Positions 9,495-20,209 of a stretch of 27,726 nt of DNA are shown piece after piece. The notes beneath the pieces are model-generated. The model saw nothing but the letters and a program-made list of their open reading frames with translations, ran no database searches and was not told the origin of the DNA. Within the stretch, counting starts at the first letter, position 1. Each line of letters begins with the position of its first letter. Location: NCBI GenBank assembly GCA_033557685.1, contig JAWQRN010000618.1:1-27726 (forward strand). Direction: 5' to 3'. The translations under genes were made by a program, and so were the position numbers. Source of the DNA: Sperchopsis tessellata (lineage: Eukaryota; Arthropoda; Insecta; Coleoptera; Hydrophilidae).

Positions 9495-10490
9495 CCAAAA
9501 TATTCGCTTCTAAGATTTATACCCTTTTACATGCGTTCAAACCAATTCTCGAAACAATTTATCCACTCTGAAGTTGGTATCTCAAATACATGGTTTTTGA
9601 AGGCTTTAAGAGCTTCTTGTGGTGATGAAAATCGCTATCCACGCATTTTTTTCTGACATTTGGGAAGAAAAAAAAGTCGATAGGCGATAAATCAGGTGAA
9701 TACGGGCAATGAGACATTAATTCGATGTTTTCCCCTTCAAATAATTAATTGTTTGACGTGCTGTGTGAGAGCTGGCGTTGCCAAGACGAAGAATGATGCG
9801 ACGTTTGTGGTTGTTTTTCCTGATTTCGGCGATGACTTCTGCAATCAAATTGTTCTATACCATTTAGCGTTAAATGTTCTTAGTTTCTCTAAAGGAATCG
9901 TTGTGATATGTCCAGTACAACCGAAGAAACAAGCTGTCATTTTCTTGGAAGTGCTTCGTGAACGAACAACTTTTGTGGGATTCGGTTCATCTAGGAAAAT
10001 CCAAACAGTGGATTGTTACTTAGTTTCCGGTCCATACGAATATATCCAAGTTTCGTTACCTGTAACAATGTTGTATATGGATTCTGCAGTTCCTCGGTTG
10101 AATTTTTTGAGCAATTCCTCACACTAATTTACACGAGCCTTTTTTTGAACTTCGGTCAAATTATGCGGAATCCATCATGAACAGATCATTTTCACAGCTA
10201 AATGTTCATGCAAAATCGAATATACCACAGCCTTCGATATACCTAAGCATGCCTCTATATTACTGTAAGTCACGTGCCGATCTTCTTGTATCATGTAGCG
10301 CACAGCTTCGATGTTTTTTTGAAATAACAACTGATTTTGGTCGACTACACGAAATTCATTACTGACGGGCACACAACCACGTCAAACTTGTGCAAATCAA
10401 TTGTAAATAGTCTTTTCTGATGGTACTTTTTACATAAAGTTGAACGAAACGATTCTATGCATTGTTGTTGAGTTAAGCCTTTACTAAAAT
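9495..10490 (-). pseudogene. mariner transposase pseudogene (D,D34D family, two catalytic Asp lost)
   Basis: The relic runs through the expected transposase order. A degraded N-terminal helix-turn-helix part comes first (SEKTIYN, then RVPVSNEFR). A second helix-turn-helix follows at 10175-10372, with NIEAVRYMIQEDRHVTYSNI and LHEHL. Next comes the catalytic domain: VTGNETWIY near 10060, DEPNPTKVVRSRSTSKKM near 9990, CFFGCTGH, then NASSHTARQ near 9770, and CPYSPDLSPIDFF near 9680. The first catalytic Asp is Asn (codon at 10055-10057, family GDE-T/S-W) and the second is Gly (codon at 9780-9782, family H-D-NAS). The third Asp (9676-9678) remains. The distance between the second and third sites fits 34 residues, defining mariner. 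Several frameshifts and stops are present, including one stop at ETK*Q. Confidence 0.85.
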
Positions 10491-10688
10491 CATAAAAAAA
10501 TCATCCAACAAAAACCTTCACGTGAAATTTCTATTTTTTTACAAAATAGCTTTTTTTAAACGCTCACTGTAAACAAACTACTTGGTCAGTTGCTAAGCTG
10601 CCACTGTTTTCATAATAACAACTTTCAAATTTTACAAAAATAGCATGGACACATCTCAATAGCGCCACCTAGTGGTCGCCTGTAAGCA

Positions 10689-10705
10689 CTTAAAGGTAAC
10701 CCTCA
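10689..10705 (-). repeat. mariner terminal inverted repeat, right
   Basis: Read inwards it is TGAGGGTTACCTTTAAG, followed outside by the TA target duplicate. Confidence 0.85.
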
Positions 10706-10709
10706 TACA

Positions 10710-12355
10710 AAGCCACATATTATTTTCTGTAACAATACTAAAAACAAAAATACACTTACTGAGATTGACTTATGGTCATGATGTTATGTACGTTCACTAA
10801 CAAATTCAGTAAAAAATAAAATAGTAGGTACGTTATACATAAGGTTTTCGTAGAAATTACACCTTATCATTTTTATATAATTGAACAGAGCTTTAATTGC
10901 TGTCCATTTCCTTTTAATTCCTTCTTTGTAAAAACAGACTTTTGTAAGGATTTTTTTTATGAATATCACAACAAGGGGGAAGCACACAAAACTAATGCAT
11001 GACAAACTTTTTAATTATGGAGCGATGCTCATTTATTACGTCCATAGAAAAATCTAAGAAAAAATGCATTTAATTGTATATTCTTTCCCTTTTTAACTCG
11101 AGACATATGCTAGCTGGACAGCAGATGGGTACGTCTTATTCATGGACTCGAACAGAACAAAAAATATCAAACAGCGCTTGTGAATTGCCCGGAAAGATCT
11201 TATGTAAATTTAGCTTTTTTGAATATCGATTGTCCATGTCCTGGCTTATTTACTGCCTGTATTTTGCTAGTAATCTACGAAGCAATCATTAGGCCAATTC
11301 TTTATGTATATTAGCTATTGAATTGAATATTTTCAACAATTGTTTAACCGTTACGCTGCCGTTTAAGTCGTTTATTTTTGTCATATACATTTTTGTTATA
11401 TTATTTTCTATATAAGGGTGTCCAAAACTTTGATATGTGACCCAACTTATGACATCTAAAACATTTGCTTTAAAATGTATCTATTTCTTTTTAATTATAA
11501 AACTTTTGTCACTATATTAGAGGAAAATACAATAAATAATTTAACAGATGACTCTCGCGTGCTATGACTTTATTTCTTTTCTTTGGTTTTCGTTGGTAAT
11601 ATAGCTGGTTTTCTTACAATAAACATTCATTTGATTTTATTTTTTGTCTAAATATATATTGTATGCTATATATCTTTTATTTCCATTAACAAGTTTTTAA
11701 TGTATTTTTTTAATTTATTGTCTCCTAAGATTTCGTTTAATATATCAGATTTGTCTATGAGCAAAACGACCGTCGGCATTTGCAGATCTATCTATATTAA
11801 AGTTGTGTGCAACAACTTAAACCGCAAGTATTACAGACACGTTATAATCTAGAATAAAATTGAAAATTAAGTTTTTTTAATGTATTTGAATGAACAACAA
11901 AACCACCTATAATTTATTTATTAGACATCCAAAATTTTATATCAAAATACTACGTTAAAAGTGTTTTCTTTTCTTTTACTCTATTAAAAATACTACAAAT
12001 CTAACATAGTAGTTTATAACTCAACAAAATGTAGGTGAAGTTAAAATTACAAAAAAGTAAACAATCTTCAAAATACGTTAAACGAGACTTTTTTCATAAA
12101 GTAAAAACTATTTTCTTTAAATTACAGATTAGGTTAGTCATTGCTAGTAGATATGAAGGATTCTTCGTAAAGAAACATCTCCCTCAATTTACCCTATGTA
12201 GGGAAATACATTATCATTATATTTTTGGGCATTTTCTCTTTTTAGAAAGTATATTTGTTATAAATTGCCTGACATAAATTTTTAAATTAAATAGATATAT
12301 TGTTTATATTTCTAGTTTACTACAAGATAAAAATGGCAAGCAGGAAATTTCATAT
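10710..12355. other. Probable intron DNA, nothing coding seen
   Basis: AT-rich. Open frames at 10784-11005 (minus), 11074-11292 and 12035-12277 (plus) show no recognisable motif or splice frame. A GGGTGTCCAAAA string at 11416 resembles the ends of some insect TE families, but no partner was found. Confidence 0.4.
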
Positions 12356-12360
12356 AACGG

Positions 12361-12552
12361 GTGGAGCTTCAAAACCTACCCATGCGAACTTCTATCTGAA
12401 GAATAATGAATATAGTTGTAAATAAAAGAGAAATACACACCTCTCTCTATTCGACCTGTACATGTCGCACTATCCTGCTATCATTTGTTTAACATTATAT
12501 TTTAATATCTATCTGGTGTGCTACACGTTCGCATAGGTGGCTCTTGAAACAC
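12361..12552. repeat. Imperfect inverted-repeat unit (possible MITE)
   Basis: GTGGAGCTTCAAAACC-TACCCATGCGAAC at 12361-12389 resembles the reverse complement of about 12527-12552, which reads GGTGTTTCAAGAGCC-ACCTATGCGAAC. The arms share an exact ATGCGAAC core and a similar flank, with about 135 bases between them. This suggests a small, old non-autonomous element or a fold-back repeat. Neither target duplication nor coding sequence is visible. Confidence 0.35.
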
Positions 12553-12559
12553 CGGCCGG

Positions 12560-12905
12560 TATTAGCTTTTTACATGTACAATATCTTTAATCCTAAGAAT
12601 GTTCAGCTCCAAGTATATTAAAAACATGCTCAAACAATGAAGTTAATGTTGATTAATATTTACTTTATTCCTTTTACTAGATATTCTCATGTCTAAAATA
12701 AAAAGATGTGTCACATTAGGTAACGCTGGTAACACAATCCCATCCCAAATTATCTAAATAACCTTTATAACCATTAACAATAAATCCATAAAGCACTTAC
12801 GATAGTAACAAACTAATATTTATGTACTCTCACTCATGTGTAAAAATGTATAAAAGGACAGACATATAAAATTTTCCAAAGCGGATTTAAAGATCATTAG
12901 AGAAC
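12560..12905. other. Start of the intron downstream of the glutamine-rich exon
   Basis: AT-rich with no features. The donor of the exon at 12915 opens this intron on the minus strand. Confidence 0.4.
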
Positions 12906-12914
12906 TCAACATAC

Positions 12915-13706
12915 CTGCAATTCGTTGACAAACTTTTCCGTCATTTTATCGGGTGAGTTTTGTCCACTCGATAAATGTTGTTGTTGAGCTGTCATATGCG
13001 CAAGCTGTTGAGCCTGTTGGGCTTGCACTAAGGCTTGCGCATGGGCGTGTTGGGCATGTGGATTCGGACTGCCCATCTGCTGTTGCTGTGCGTTGTTCTG
13101 TTGCTGTTGAGCCTGTTGTTGCGCCTGCTGTTGCGCCTGTTGCTGTGCCTGTTGCTGCGCCTGCTGTTGAGCCTGCTGCTGTTGTTGCACTTGCTGCTGG
13201 TTTTGTGATGGATTCACTTGGTTGCTAACTGGTGTAGAAGATTGGCTTGATTGACTGTGAGCCTGTTGTTGATTCTGTTGCTGCATTTGGTTATGCTGCT
13301 GCTGCTGTTGAAGCGCCAAAGCTCCCTGCGTTATCACATGGTTCTGTTGACTACTGTTGCTCTGTTGAGAAGGTGAATGTGCCGGTATGGAATTTGTGGT
13401 TCCAGGTACCGGAGAGTTCTGGTTTGAGTTTGATAGGTTCTGTGCCATGCTTTGGGGAGGTCCCCTCGCCTGGTTCCAGAAGTCGTTGTTCATCTTGAAC
13501 ACAGGCCTGTTGTTGACTTCTGCCATGGGTATTTGTAAGCTGAGCGGTGTGGCCCGTAAGTCGAGTGCCGTGTTCTCTTGTATCTTGAAGGAGTTTTGCA
13601 ACCACTTCGCTACGAGATTTTCATGCTCGACTTTTAGATTGTTCAGGACGTTTTGCTCCTCCGTGTTGAAAATTTTGATGTTTTTCTCGGAACTTATAGG
13701 TGGCAG
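12915..13706 (-). CDS. Glutamine-rich exon of a probable nuclear/transcription regulator
   Basis: A minus-strand exon that ends at a strong donor (CAG|GTATGT, last exon base 12915). The frame is open from 13709 to the donor. The first in-frame ATG is at 13526-13524 (context CCCATGG), giving 204 residues MAEVNNRPVFK...KFVNELQ. The frame also stays open for 60 codons upstream and reads like protein (EEQNVLNNLKVEHENLVAKW, predicted helical). It has no ATG, but a CTG at 13706-13704 could start it (264 residues). Content in order: a helical N-part; ALDLRATPLSL, distantly like CtBP-binding PxDLS motifs; NNDFWNQARGPPQSM; a Ser/Asn/Pro region; then polyglutamine with QQQA repeats and a His/Ala/Gln tail; and SSGQNSPDKMTEKF before the donor. 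Such low-complexity regions are typical of insect transcription factors. I cannot name the gene. The DNA-binding domain would lie in later exons to the left. It joins in phase 0 to the exon at 7990-7925. Confidence 0.85.
13111..13182 (-). repeat. 12-bp tandem repeat encoding QQQA, six exact-length units
   Basis: On the plus strand GCCTG starts at 13111, 13123, 13135, 13147, 13159 and 13171, an exact 12-bp period. The units differ only at third positions (CAG/CAA mixing), and each encodes Gln-Gln-Gln-Ala. A purer CTG run lies at 13291-13308. The mixed codons suggest that the peptide repeat is under constraint rather than freshly expanded. Confidence 0.9.
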
Positions 13707-13970
13707 CCGCTAGAAGGCGGCTTGCAAGTTGGTCGACTGTTTGTCGTCAATTATTGCACTTTTTCGGTTTGGTGGTCACGTTAGTTCGACTGACGTGACG
13801 GCGTTTGTGTTGTGTCCGTAACTGCTGCACGTTGAACAGTGTTAAAAGGGTTGATACTCTTCGGTTGCTCCCTCTTGTACTATTTTTTACATGCGACAGC
13901 TGGCTCTTCGTTCGATTGGTCTTTCCGTTTGTTCTTGATTGTTTTGTACTTCGGTATTTTACGGTGAAAT
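13707..13970 (-). other. Probable 5' UTR portion of the glutamine-rich exon, with two short upstream ORFs
   Basis: A good acceptor (AATTTAATTTTCAG|ATTTCACC) puts the exon start at 13970. From there the sequence is GC- and CpG-richer than the intron DNA around it, as expected for transcribed exon. Two ATGs precede the main in-frame ATG. One, at 13892-13890, is followed at once by TAA (a start-stop uORF); the other, at 13624-13622, ends after four codons at TAG 13612-13610. An in-frame TAG at 13712-13710 precedes the CTG. It could also serve as an alternative acceptor (CCTTCTAG|CGG), in which case upstream exons would supply the start. A GCCGC...GCGGC hairpin lies at about 13706-13721. Confidence 0.55.
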
Positions 13971-13989
13971 CTGAAAATTAAATTAACTT

Positions 13990-14730
13990 ATTAATCATTT
14001 GAACAGGTATCTTTTTATAAGTTATATTAAGCAAACAATATCTGATAGATAATAAATAAATAAAGATACATATAAAAAAACTGAATAATTAATATCACAG
14101 TAACAGAATAGTAGGTGTATAACTACATATTAAAATTGATACCTACAGAAATAAATGTATATCTATATGAATTTTTAATAGAACGTATGCTTATATTTAT
14201 ATTTTATTGGGTTTATTGTTCCATAAAATAATGAAATATGAAAATAATTAAAATTGGTTCTCTAGTTTACATATTTATCATGCATTATCTATGTTTTAAA
14301 TGAGCCACACTTCTCATTATGTTATTATGTTTACTACTTAAACTTTTTCACATGCATTTTGCTTTATGATCTGTATTTATTTTCTTACTTTTAATATTCA
14401 ATATCACTAATATTTGTATATTTTATTAAATATATCAACTATTAAGATTTAGAAATAACGCCATTTTCAAAGAGACATTTATCTATAGCGTAGTTAGGGA
14501 ATTTATGGTACTTTTTGCTTAGACTTCACACTATGTGAAGTATACAACAGTACTTGTTTGTAATAGTATTTTATATCTAACTAATCTAGTTAAAAAATTA
14601 TAGGTGAAATTATTGTTAAGAAATGAATGGATATATCTTTTCCTATGTCAGATAACTTGAATATATTTTTTATAGCTACATTGATTCCTTGATAATGATT
14701 GCTGGATTCTCGAAACCGTCCGATTTGTGA
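13990..14730. other. AT-rich intron DNA, nothing identified
   Basis: Lies just upstream (on the minus strand) of the acceptor at 13972. No exon or repeat was recognised. Confidence 0.45.
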
Positions 14731-14732
14731 TT

Positions 14733-14895
14733 GTGTTTTTTATTTAACATCGATCTATTTCCGCTGCTCTAGTCAACCACCGAGGCCAGTTATCAACAAT
14801 ATAAGAGACCCACTATTTAAACTAGACTTTCCCTAACCACTAAAAGCTACCCGCCTGAGCTAAGCCTCGAACCATCAAGTGATTAACTCGAGATG
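14733..14895 (-). mobile_element. Decayed, internally deleted copy of the tRNA-derived SINE seen at 23545-23843
   Basis: The plus strand reads TTTATTTAACATCG, CTATTTCCGCTGCT, CACCGAGGCCAG, then after a deletion GACCCACTATTTAAA, CTAACCACTAAAAGC and CCTCGAACC. These match in order the 3' tail, middle and box B area of the full copy at 23545-23843. The tRNA-like head is strongly degraded: only a CGAACC remnant of box B and a poor box A remain. Confidence 0.7.
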
Positions 14896-14899
14896 TATT

Positions 14900-17570
14900 A
14901 AATAAAAATGCATGATTATACTATTATTTTGTGCATTTATTTAGTTATAAAATTAAAGATCCTAAATTTGTACTAACTTATTTAAAATATCTGCTTTCTT
15001 AAAGCTGATTCAGAATACAATTACATTCACGTCGATTTCTTCTATGTACGCAATTTTATGTTTTGTTGGACGAGTCATTCAAATTCTAGTATATTCCTCT
15101 GTTTACATATTTAATTGTCCATTATTGAGTACAGTTTTTCATAATTATCAGTGATATATCGGATATTAGTATTATAAATTTTAATAATTGACATGACAAT
15201 TAATAACTACATGGCGTTATGTTTGCCCATTAACTTTGAATTACAGAGAACTTAATGAATAAACAATACTTTAATTGAAAGAAAAAAAAGAAGAAAAATA
15301 CAAGGTACTAAAGAAGTAAGGAGAACTAAGACCGTATATACTGATACATAAAAACCACTGGGTTTGTGGAACAAAAAATGTAAGTAAGTTGAGATGGCGA
15401 GGATTTAAGGCACCGCTTCGTATTCTTAATTTTCCAGCATATTGCTTTAAAAACTACTGCATTAGAACACCAAATTTGGCTACCGCTACTGCTTACCGTG
15501 ATGTTGCATTAACTCCCTGTTTGAAAAGATAAAAGTTGTTGGGAGATTAACGTCTGGGTACGCCTTCTTAGAATTTTTGGATTTACTAAAATCCCATATG
15601 AGAATCAAATTTGAGATACTGAAGAAGTTTACTACCAAAATTAAGTAGTCATTCTTGTTTTAATTTTTTTGTTTGTCATTTTTTATTTGTTTTTTTTTTC
15701 GTGTATTAAAATGCTTTTTCTTTTTGTACATGGTTTTTCAAAATTTGTAGTGGTATAAATATAAAATCATACGGAAGTTAGAATTGCCGATATTTGACAG
15801 AAAATAAACTAAACGGTATATTCAGATGTGCACTTAATTGCGTTTTTTCTGTATTATTCTTGATTTATTTTTATTTTTTTATACATTATTTTATATTTAC
15901 TGTTATTTTTGTTAATTCTTGGTTTTCAAAGAGATAAAATACCTAGTAAAATTGTAGATTCGTATGGGTTCTTGATAATAATAATATTAATGATATTTGA
16001 GAAGAAATAAATTGTTTTCAAATAATGTTCAAGTCTTTTTAATTCATATTTGTTTCGTTATTTTTTTACTATTGGTGCCTATTACTGATATATACTTTTT
16101 ATATACTAATTGCTTAAATGAAATTTGTATTGTACAATATTTGATAGATTATCGATAGCTATCTATAACTTCAAGTGATGTCAACTGCAATCAATACCGA
16201 TTTATTAAAACACAAAATACCTAATATGAATTGGGTTTGTTAATTGTATTCTAAATCTCATTTTCCGCGAATTTTAATCTATTTTTGCAAACCGTATATT
16301 TATGAAATATTTCTCTTATCTAAATGTATATATTAAATAATAAGATTTTCTTATAAAAGTAATATAGTGGGTTCGGTGCGACTAATTTTTTCTGGATCTC
16401 CTGTAGAAGAATCATGCATTGATAAACATTTTACAAACACAAAAATTTCTACCTAAGAGGCACCATTTAATAATTATAGTAAGAGTAATCAAGTATATTT
16501 TCGATGCAACAGGTTTGTGAACCAAGGTTTTTAAGAAAAGTATCGATTACAATTTCTGGCTTTTTGACAAGTGCTTTTACCTCGATTATCTTTAGAGATA
16601 TTTATAGAAGGTAACTTATTATACTTTCTTTTAAATGTAAGTTTACATTAAAAACGGGTCTTCCTTGCTTGCGCCTGGAATTTGCGACAATCCAAAACTT
16701 TTTAAATTTTTTACCAATCTGCTAAACATTTTCATATTAAATTTTGGAAGTTTTCCATAGTTAGTACTCTAATTGATATAATATTTATTTTGAAAAATAA
16801 ATCAAACATATTAACTAATTAAATTTTACAATATTTACACATGTTTTACTATTGTTTGTGATATTGCTGCATTTGAGATATATTGTTAATAATATCTACA
16901 AAAATAGCCTAGTTAAGAGCACTTGTTAAAAAGCCTAACTTTTCAATTTCCCCCTGTAGTTCGAAAATGGTAATAGATACTTAATTTCTGTTTTGATCAT
17001 ATTAATTTTCTAAAAGAAATCATTTATAAAGTAGTATATAATTTCCCTTTACCTATATTACTGTAATATCATCGATAGGAAACCTTGTATTCGTTCAAGC
17101 AATTAAGCAAATGTTGTAATTATTATAAGAGATAAAAATGAATACCGTGGTCGGTTTGTTACATTCAGTTACTGGTGGGTCACAGATTTCATCCATAGGA
17201 GATCGGCAAGTGTGTCAAAAGGCCCCAAACTTACGTATAGTACTAGATTTTTGGTCATATAAATGACTATTTCCAAAAATATTTACTTAAGAGATATAGA
17301 CACGTATATAAATGAAATTCGGAAATCATACATCTACTAGAAAGGCCAACGAATAAATGTCTTCTATGTCATATTCTCTATATCCGTCGCACAAAAATGT
17401 GGATTTGATGAGTCATGTCCAGTTTCTATTTACTTGCATTGGCCGCATATAAGCATAATTAGTTTATTTTTATTATTCTCAAAAATGTAAAAATTATCCT
17501 ATACAAAAAAGAGTACATACTCGAGACGTCAAAACAGTTTGTATAGATATATTTATCTTAAATATATTTA
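14900..17570. other. AT-rich DNA, nothing identified
   Basis: Long stretch of intron-like sequence with poly-T tracts. There is no open frame of note and no splice-bounded coding block that I could support. Confidence 0.45.
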
Positions 17571-17576
17571 GTACAA

Positions 17577-17600
17577 ATATATATATATATATATATATAT
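17577..17600. repeat. (AT)12 microsatellite
   Basis: Uninterrupted AT dinucleotides, 24 bases. Confidence 0.95.
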
Positions 17601-17604
17601 CATA

Positions 17605-19740
17605 CAATTTCTATATTTTTTCACATATTAATTATAGAGTAAAGATAAATATACGTATATATCGCACCAAGTTTAGTCCTTGTATATTTACAGATATTTA
17701 CACTATAGTTCCATTAATTACTTTCAAAGAAAATTTCTTCCGCATTTGTAATATTGTGTATGTTATATAGTTCATTTGTATGCTAAAAATGTATTAATAA
17801 ATTCCTTTTCTGCGTTGACATATGTACATATTTGAGATACAAAAAGTTCGCGACTTTTATGGTTACGACGAGTTTAGGGGCTTCGTATTAAGAGCATTTG
17901 TAATTCCACAAATAAATTATTTTTAATAGTATCTGCTTTTGAAGTTTCGCTCGTCAAAACATTCGAAAGGAGATACACATTCTACAGCTTGTACAATTAT
18001 TATTGTGATATTATGAATACAATCTATAGATAACTTTTTATCTTTGATATATCTATATGTATTTTAGCTGAAGGGATTTCAATTAACGTTTTTTTAATGA
18101 AATTTATCTCTTAAATTTGTTGTTAAAAATTACATTTGTTCTATTGTTTTATATATATACTATTACTTAGTATTGTCAATAAAACTAATTGTCATTTTAG
18201 AAGCGCCCTCTACTTTTTATCGCTGGAAGCTTTTACAACATGTAATAGTGGCGGTTATTTTAAAATAAATACTGTATATTGTATTTAAAACATATGTATA
18301 TACAAAATCTTAATATATTTTTATTTAATTATACATATCAAAATTCGTTATATTTGTAAAGCACTATTGTGAGAGAAAAGAAAACAGACTTCGTGCATTT
18401 ATGCTTAACATATCCATTTACAGAGTGTTTCAAAAGATACGTTTACTTAATAATACTCACACAAAACGTACTGCTATTATCTCTGTTTTAAACTAAAAAA
18501 AAAAACTAACAACATTTTTTTATTATTAACTTATACTTGACATAATTTGCCCTATTAGTGCTTATAAGAATGCTGACAAAGCTAGTCTATTTGGCCTTCA
18601 GTTTCCAGAAGATATCTCGTTAATTTGATTATAGTTTTGAAAATGTATAATAAATCCAATCCACAAGAGGGAATATCAATACCAAAAAGAAAAATATTAT
18701 TTTTGAGTTTACAGAAGATAGTATTTGATCACTCAAATTTCAATCTAAAGGACAATTTACCTCAGTAATATTTCAAAATCGACAAGGAAACATGCGTGAT
18801 ATTTTGACTTTTACAATTTCGTGCTTTATTACAAAGAGATTTATCTATGCCATCGGTTATAAAAATACAAAAACCGGTCGTCCGAAAATAAGTCACAAAA
18901 ATCATGATATTAAAAGTGTATAATAATGAGTTTTCTTTTTGTTATAAAAAATATTTTACAAATTGTTATGTATCAATAAAAACGCAATTTTGCTGATATG
19001 ACACATTGTGAAGTGATTTTATATTCGGATGTCATCATTGCTTAAAGCTCAAACGACACGATTTCAACATGTATAGGTACAATAAATACGATTTTTGACG
19101 GTATGGACAATTAGTAATTTAAAGTGTTTTTTGATTTTTTTAAAATCTATCAAAAAATTGATAGTACCACGTAAATTGCATTCTGAATTAGGTAACAGTA
19201 TTTTTTCCGGTTCCTTTAGACATTAATATTTTTGACATATATTTTTGCCATATCTAATTTCCATTGTTGACAAAAAAATATTAGTAAAACTAATTGTAAC
19301 TTTACGGACAAATAAAATTAAAATGTAAATTGGGTTCGAACCTTTTAAACAAACTAGTACGAGAACAAAATAAATTATTATTACTATATCTCTATAGGAT
19401 AAATACAATTTTTGTTATTAAATGTCAGTCAAGATAGAAACTGTCAAGGAATTGCAAATTTATTATTTATAAGTTTATGTTTTAACGTAATTATGTATAT
19501 TTCTAGACAGGTTGTGAGATTTAACAATAAATTTAACAATTTATTTAATGCAAATTACAACATTTGAGAACTAGAATACGCATTAAAATAAATATGCAAA
19601 TTTTAGAACAGAAATCATACTAGAAATTTGCAATAATTATAAAAATAAATAGCTACTTAAGCGGCTGACAAATGTTAAGCTACTATTAGAACAAATTATG
19701 CAGTATATAATCAGATATATTTTTTAATGAAATAATAACT
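17605..19740. other. AT-rich DNA, nothing identified
   Basis: No gene seen. CAGAGTGTTTCAAAAGATACG at 18421 resembles ends of certain insect transposable elements, but no opposite end was found. The 19223-19408 minus frame is low complexity. Confidence 0.4.
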
Positions 19741-19799
19741 ATTAAAAATCAAAGAAAATTACAATTTGACACTAACAGTAATTTGTATAGATACAACAT

Positions 19800-20200
19800 C
19801 GTAATGCAGGTTGAGCTCAAAACTTTCCTAACACAGTCGAAAATATTTTTTAGAAAAATAGGGAAAGCTCATATGTAACAATATAATTTAACACAACATA
19901 GTTATTGTCAAAATTGTAGCAACATATTAGAAAATAGATCAAGTAAACTATACGCTAATAGAACGTAATATATCTCAAAATGTATCAACAAATTAGTCGA
20001 GAATTTGTATGGGAAATAGGCAAAACAACTACGTACACCAAAACAATTATTAGAACTAGATTATTGTCAAAATTGTAGCTAGATATTAGTCGAAAACAAT
20101 TTTGTAATATTTAAAAGAATTTTATGGCGGAAAAAAGGCAAAATATAAAATTTACCAATTATATATACCAAAATTTAATAGAATATTAAGAACAAAATAA
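19800..20200. repeat. Degenerate tandem (minisatellite-like) array, period about 159 bp
   Basis: TTATTGTCAAAATTGTAGC occurs exactly at 19902-19920 and 20061-20079. In both copies a (A/G)ATATTAG block follows. The following parts also correspond: GAATTTGTATGGGAAATAGGCAAAA near 20001 and GAATTTTATGGCGGAAAAAAGGCAAAA near 20118. A weaker preceding copy is suggested by GAAAATATTTTTTAGAAAAATAGGGAAA near 19840. So there are about 2.5 diverged units. Confidence 0.6.
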
Positions 20201-20209
20201 AGTAAAAAT

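Larger units (their letters stand above)
9420..10705 (-). mobile_element. mariner-type DNA transposon, 1,286 bp, inactive, TA target duplication
   Basis: Terminal inverted repeats are seen at both ends: CGAGGGTTACCTTTTAA from 9420, and TGAGGGTTACCTTTAAG read inwards from 10705. Each end is flanked by TA (9418-9419 and 10706-10707), the target duplication of the Tc1/mariner superfamily. The length is standard for a full mariner. A single transposase relic fills the inside on the minus strand. It sits within an RTE-like fragment and within the proposed intron of the host gene. Confidence 0.9.

Noticed and set aside
9696..10127. 143-codon plus-strand open frame
   Set aside because: It lies antisense to the mariner transposase relic, whose motifs (DEPNPTKV, CFFGCTGH, NASSH) are unmistakable on the minus strand.
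12953..13713. Plus-strand open frames across the glutamine-rich exon (for example 12953-13228, 13247-13498, 13387-13713)
   Set aside because: They are antisense shadows of the CAG/CAA repeat region, giving Ala/Val-rich peptides. The minus-strand frame has splice sites and sensible protein composition.
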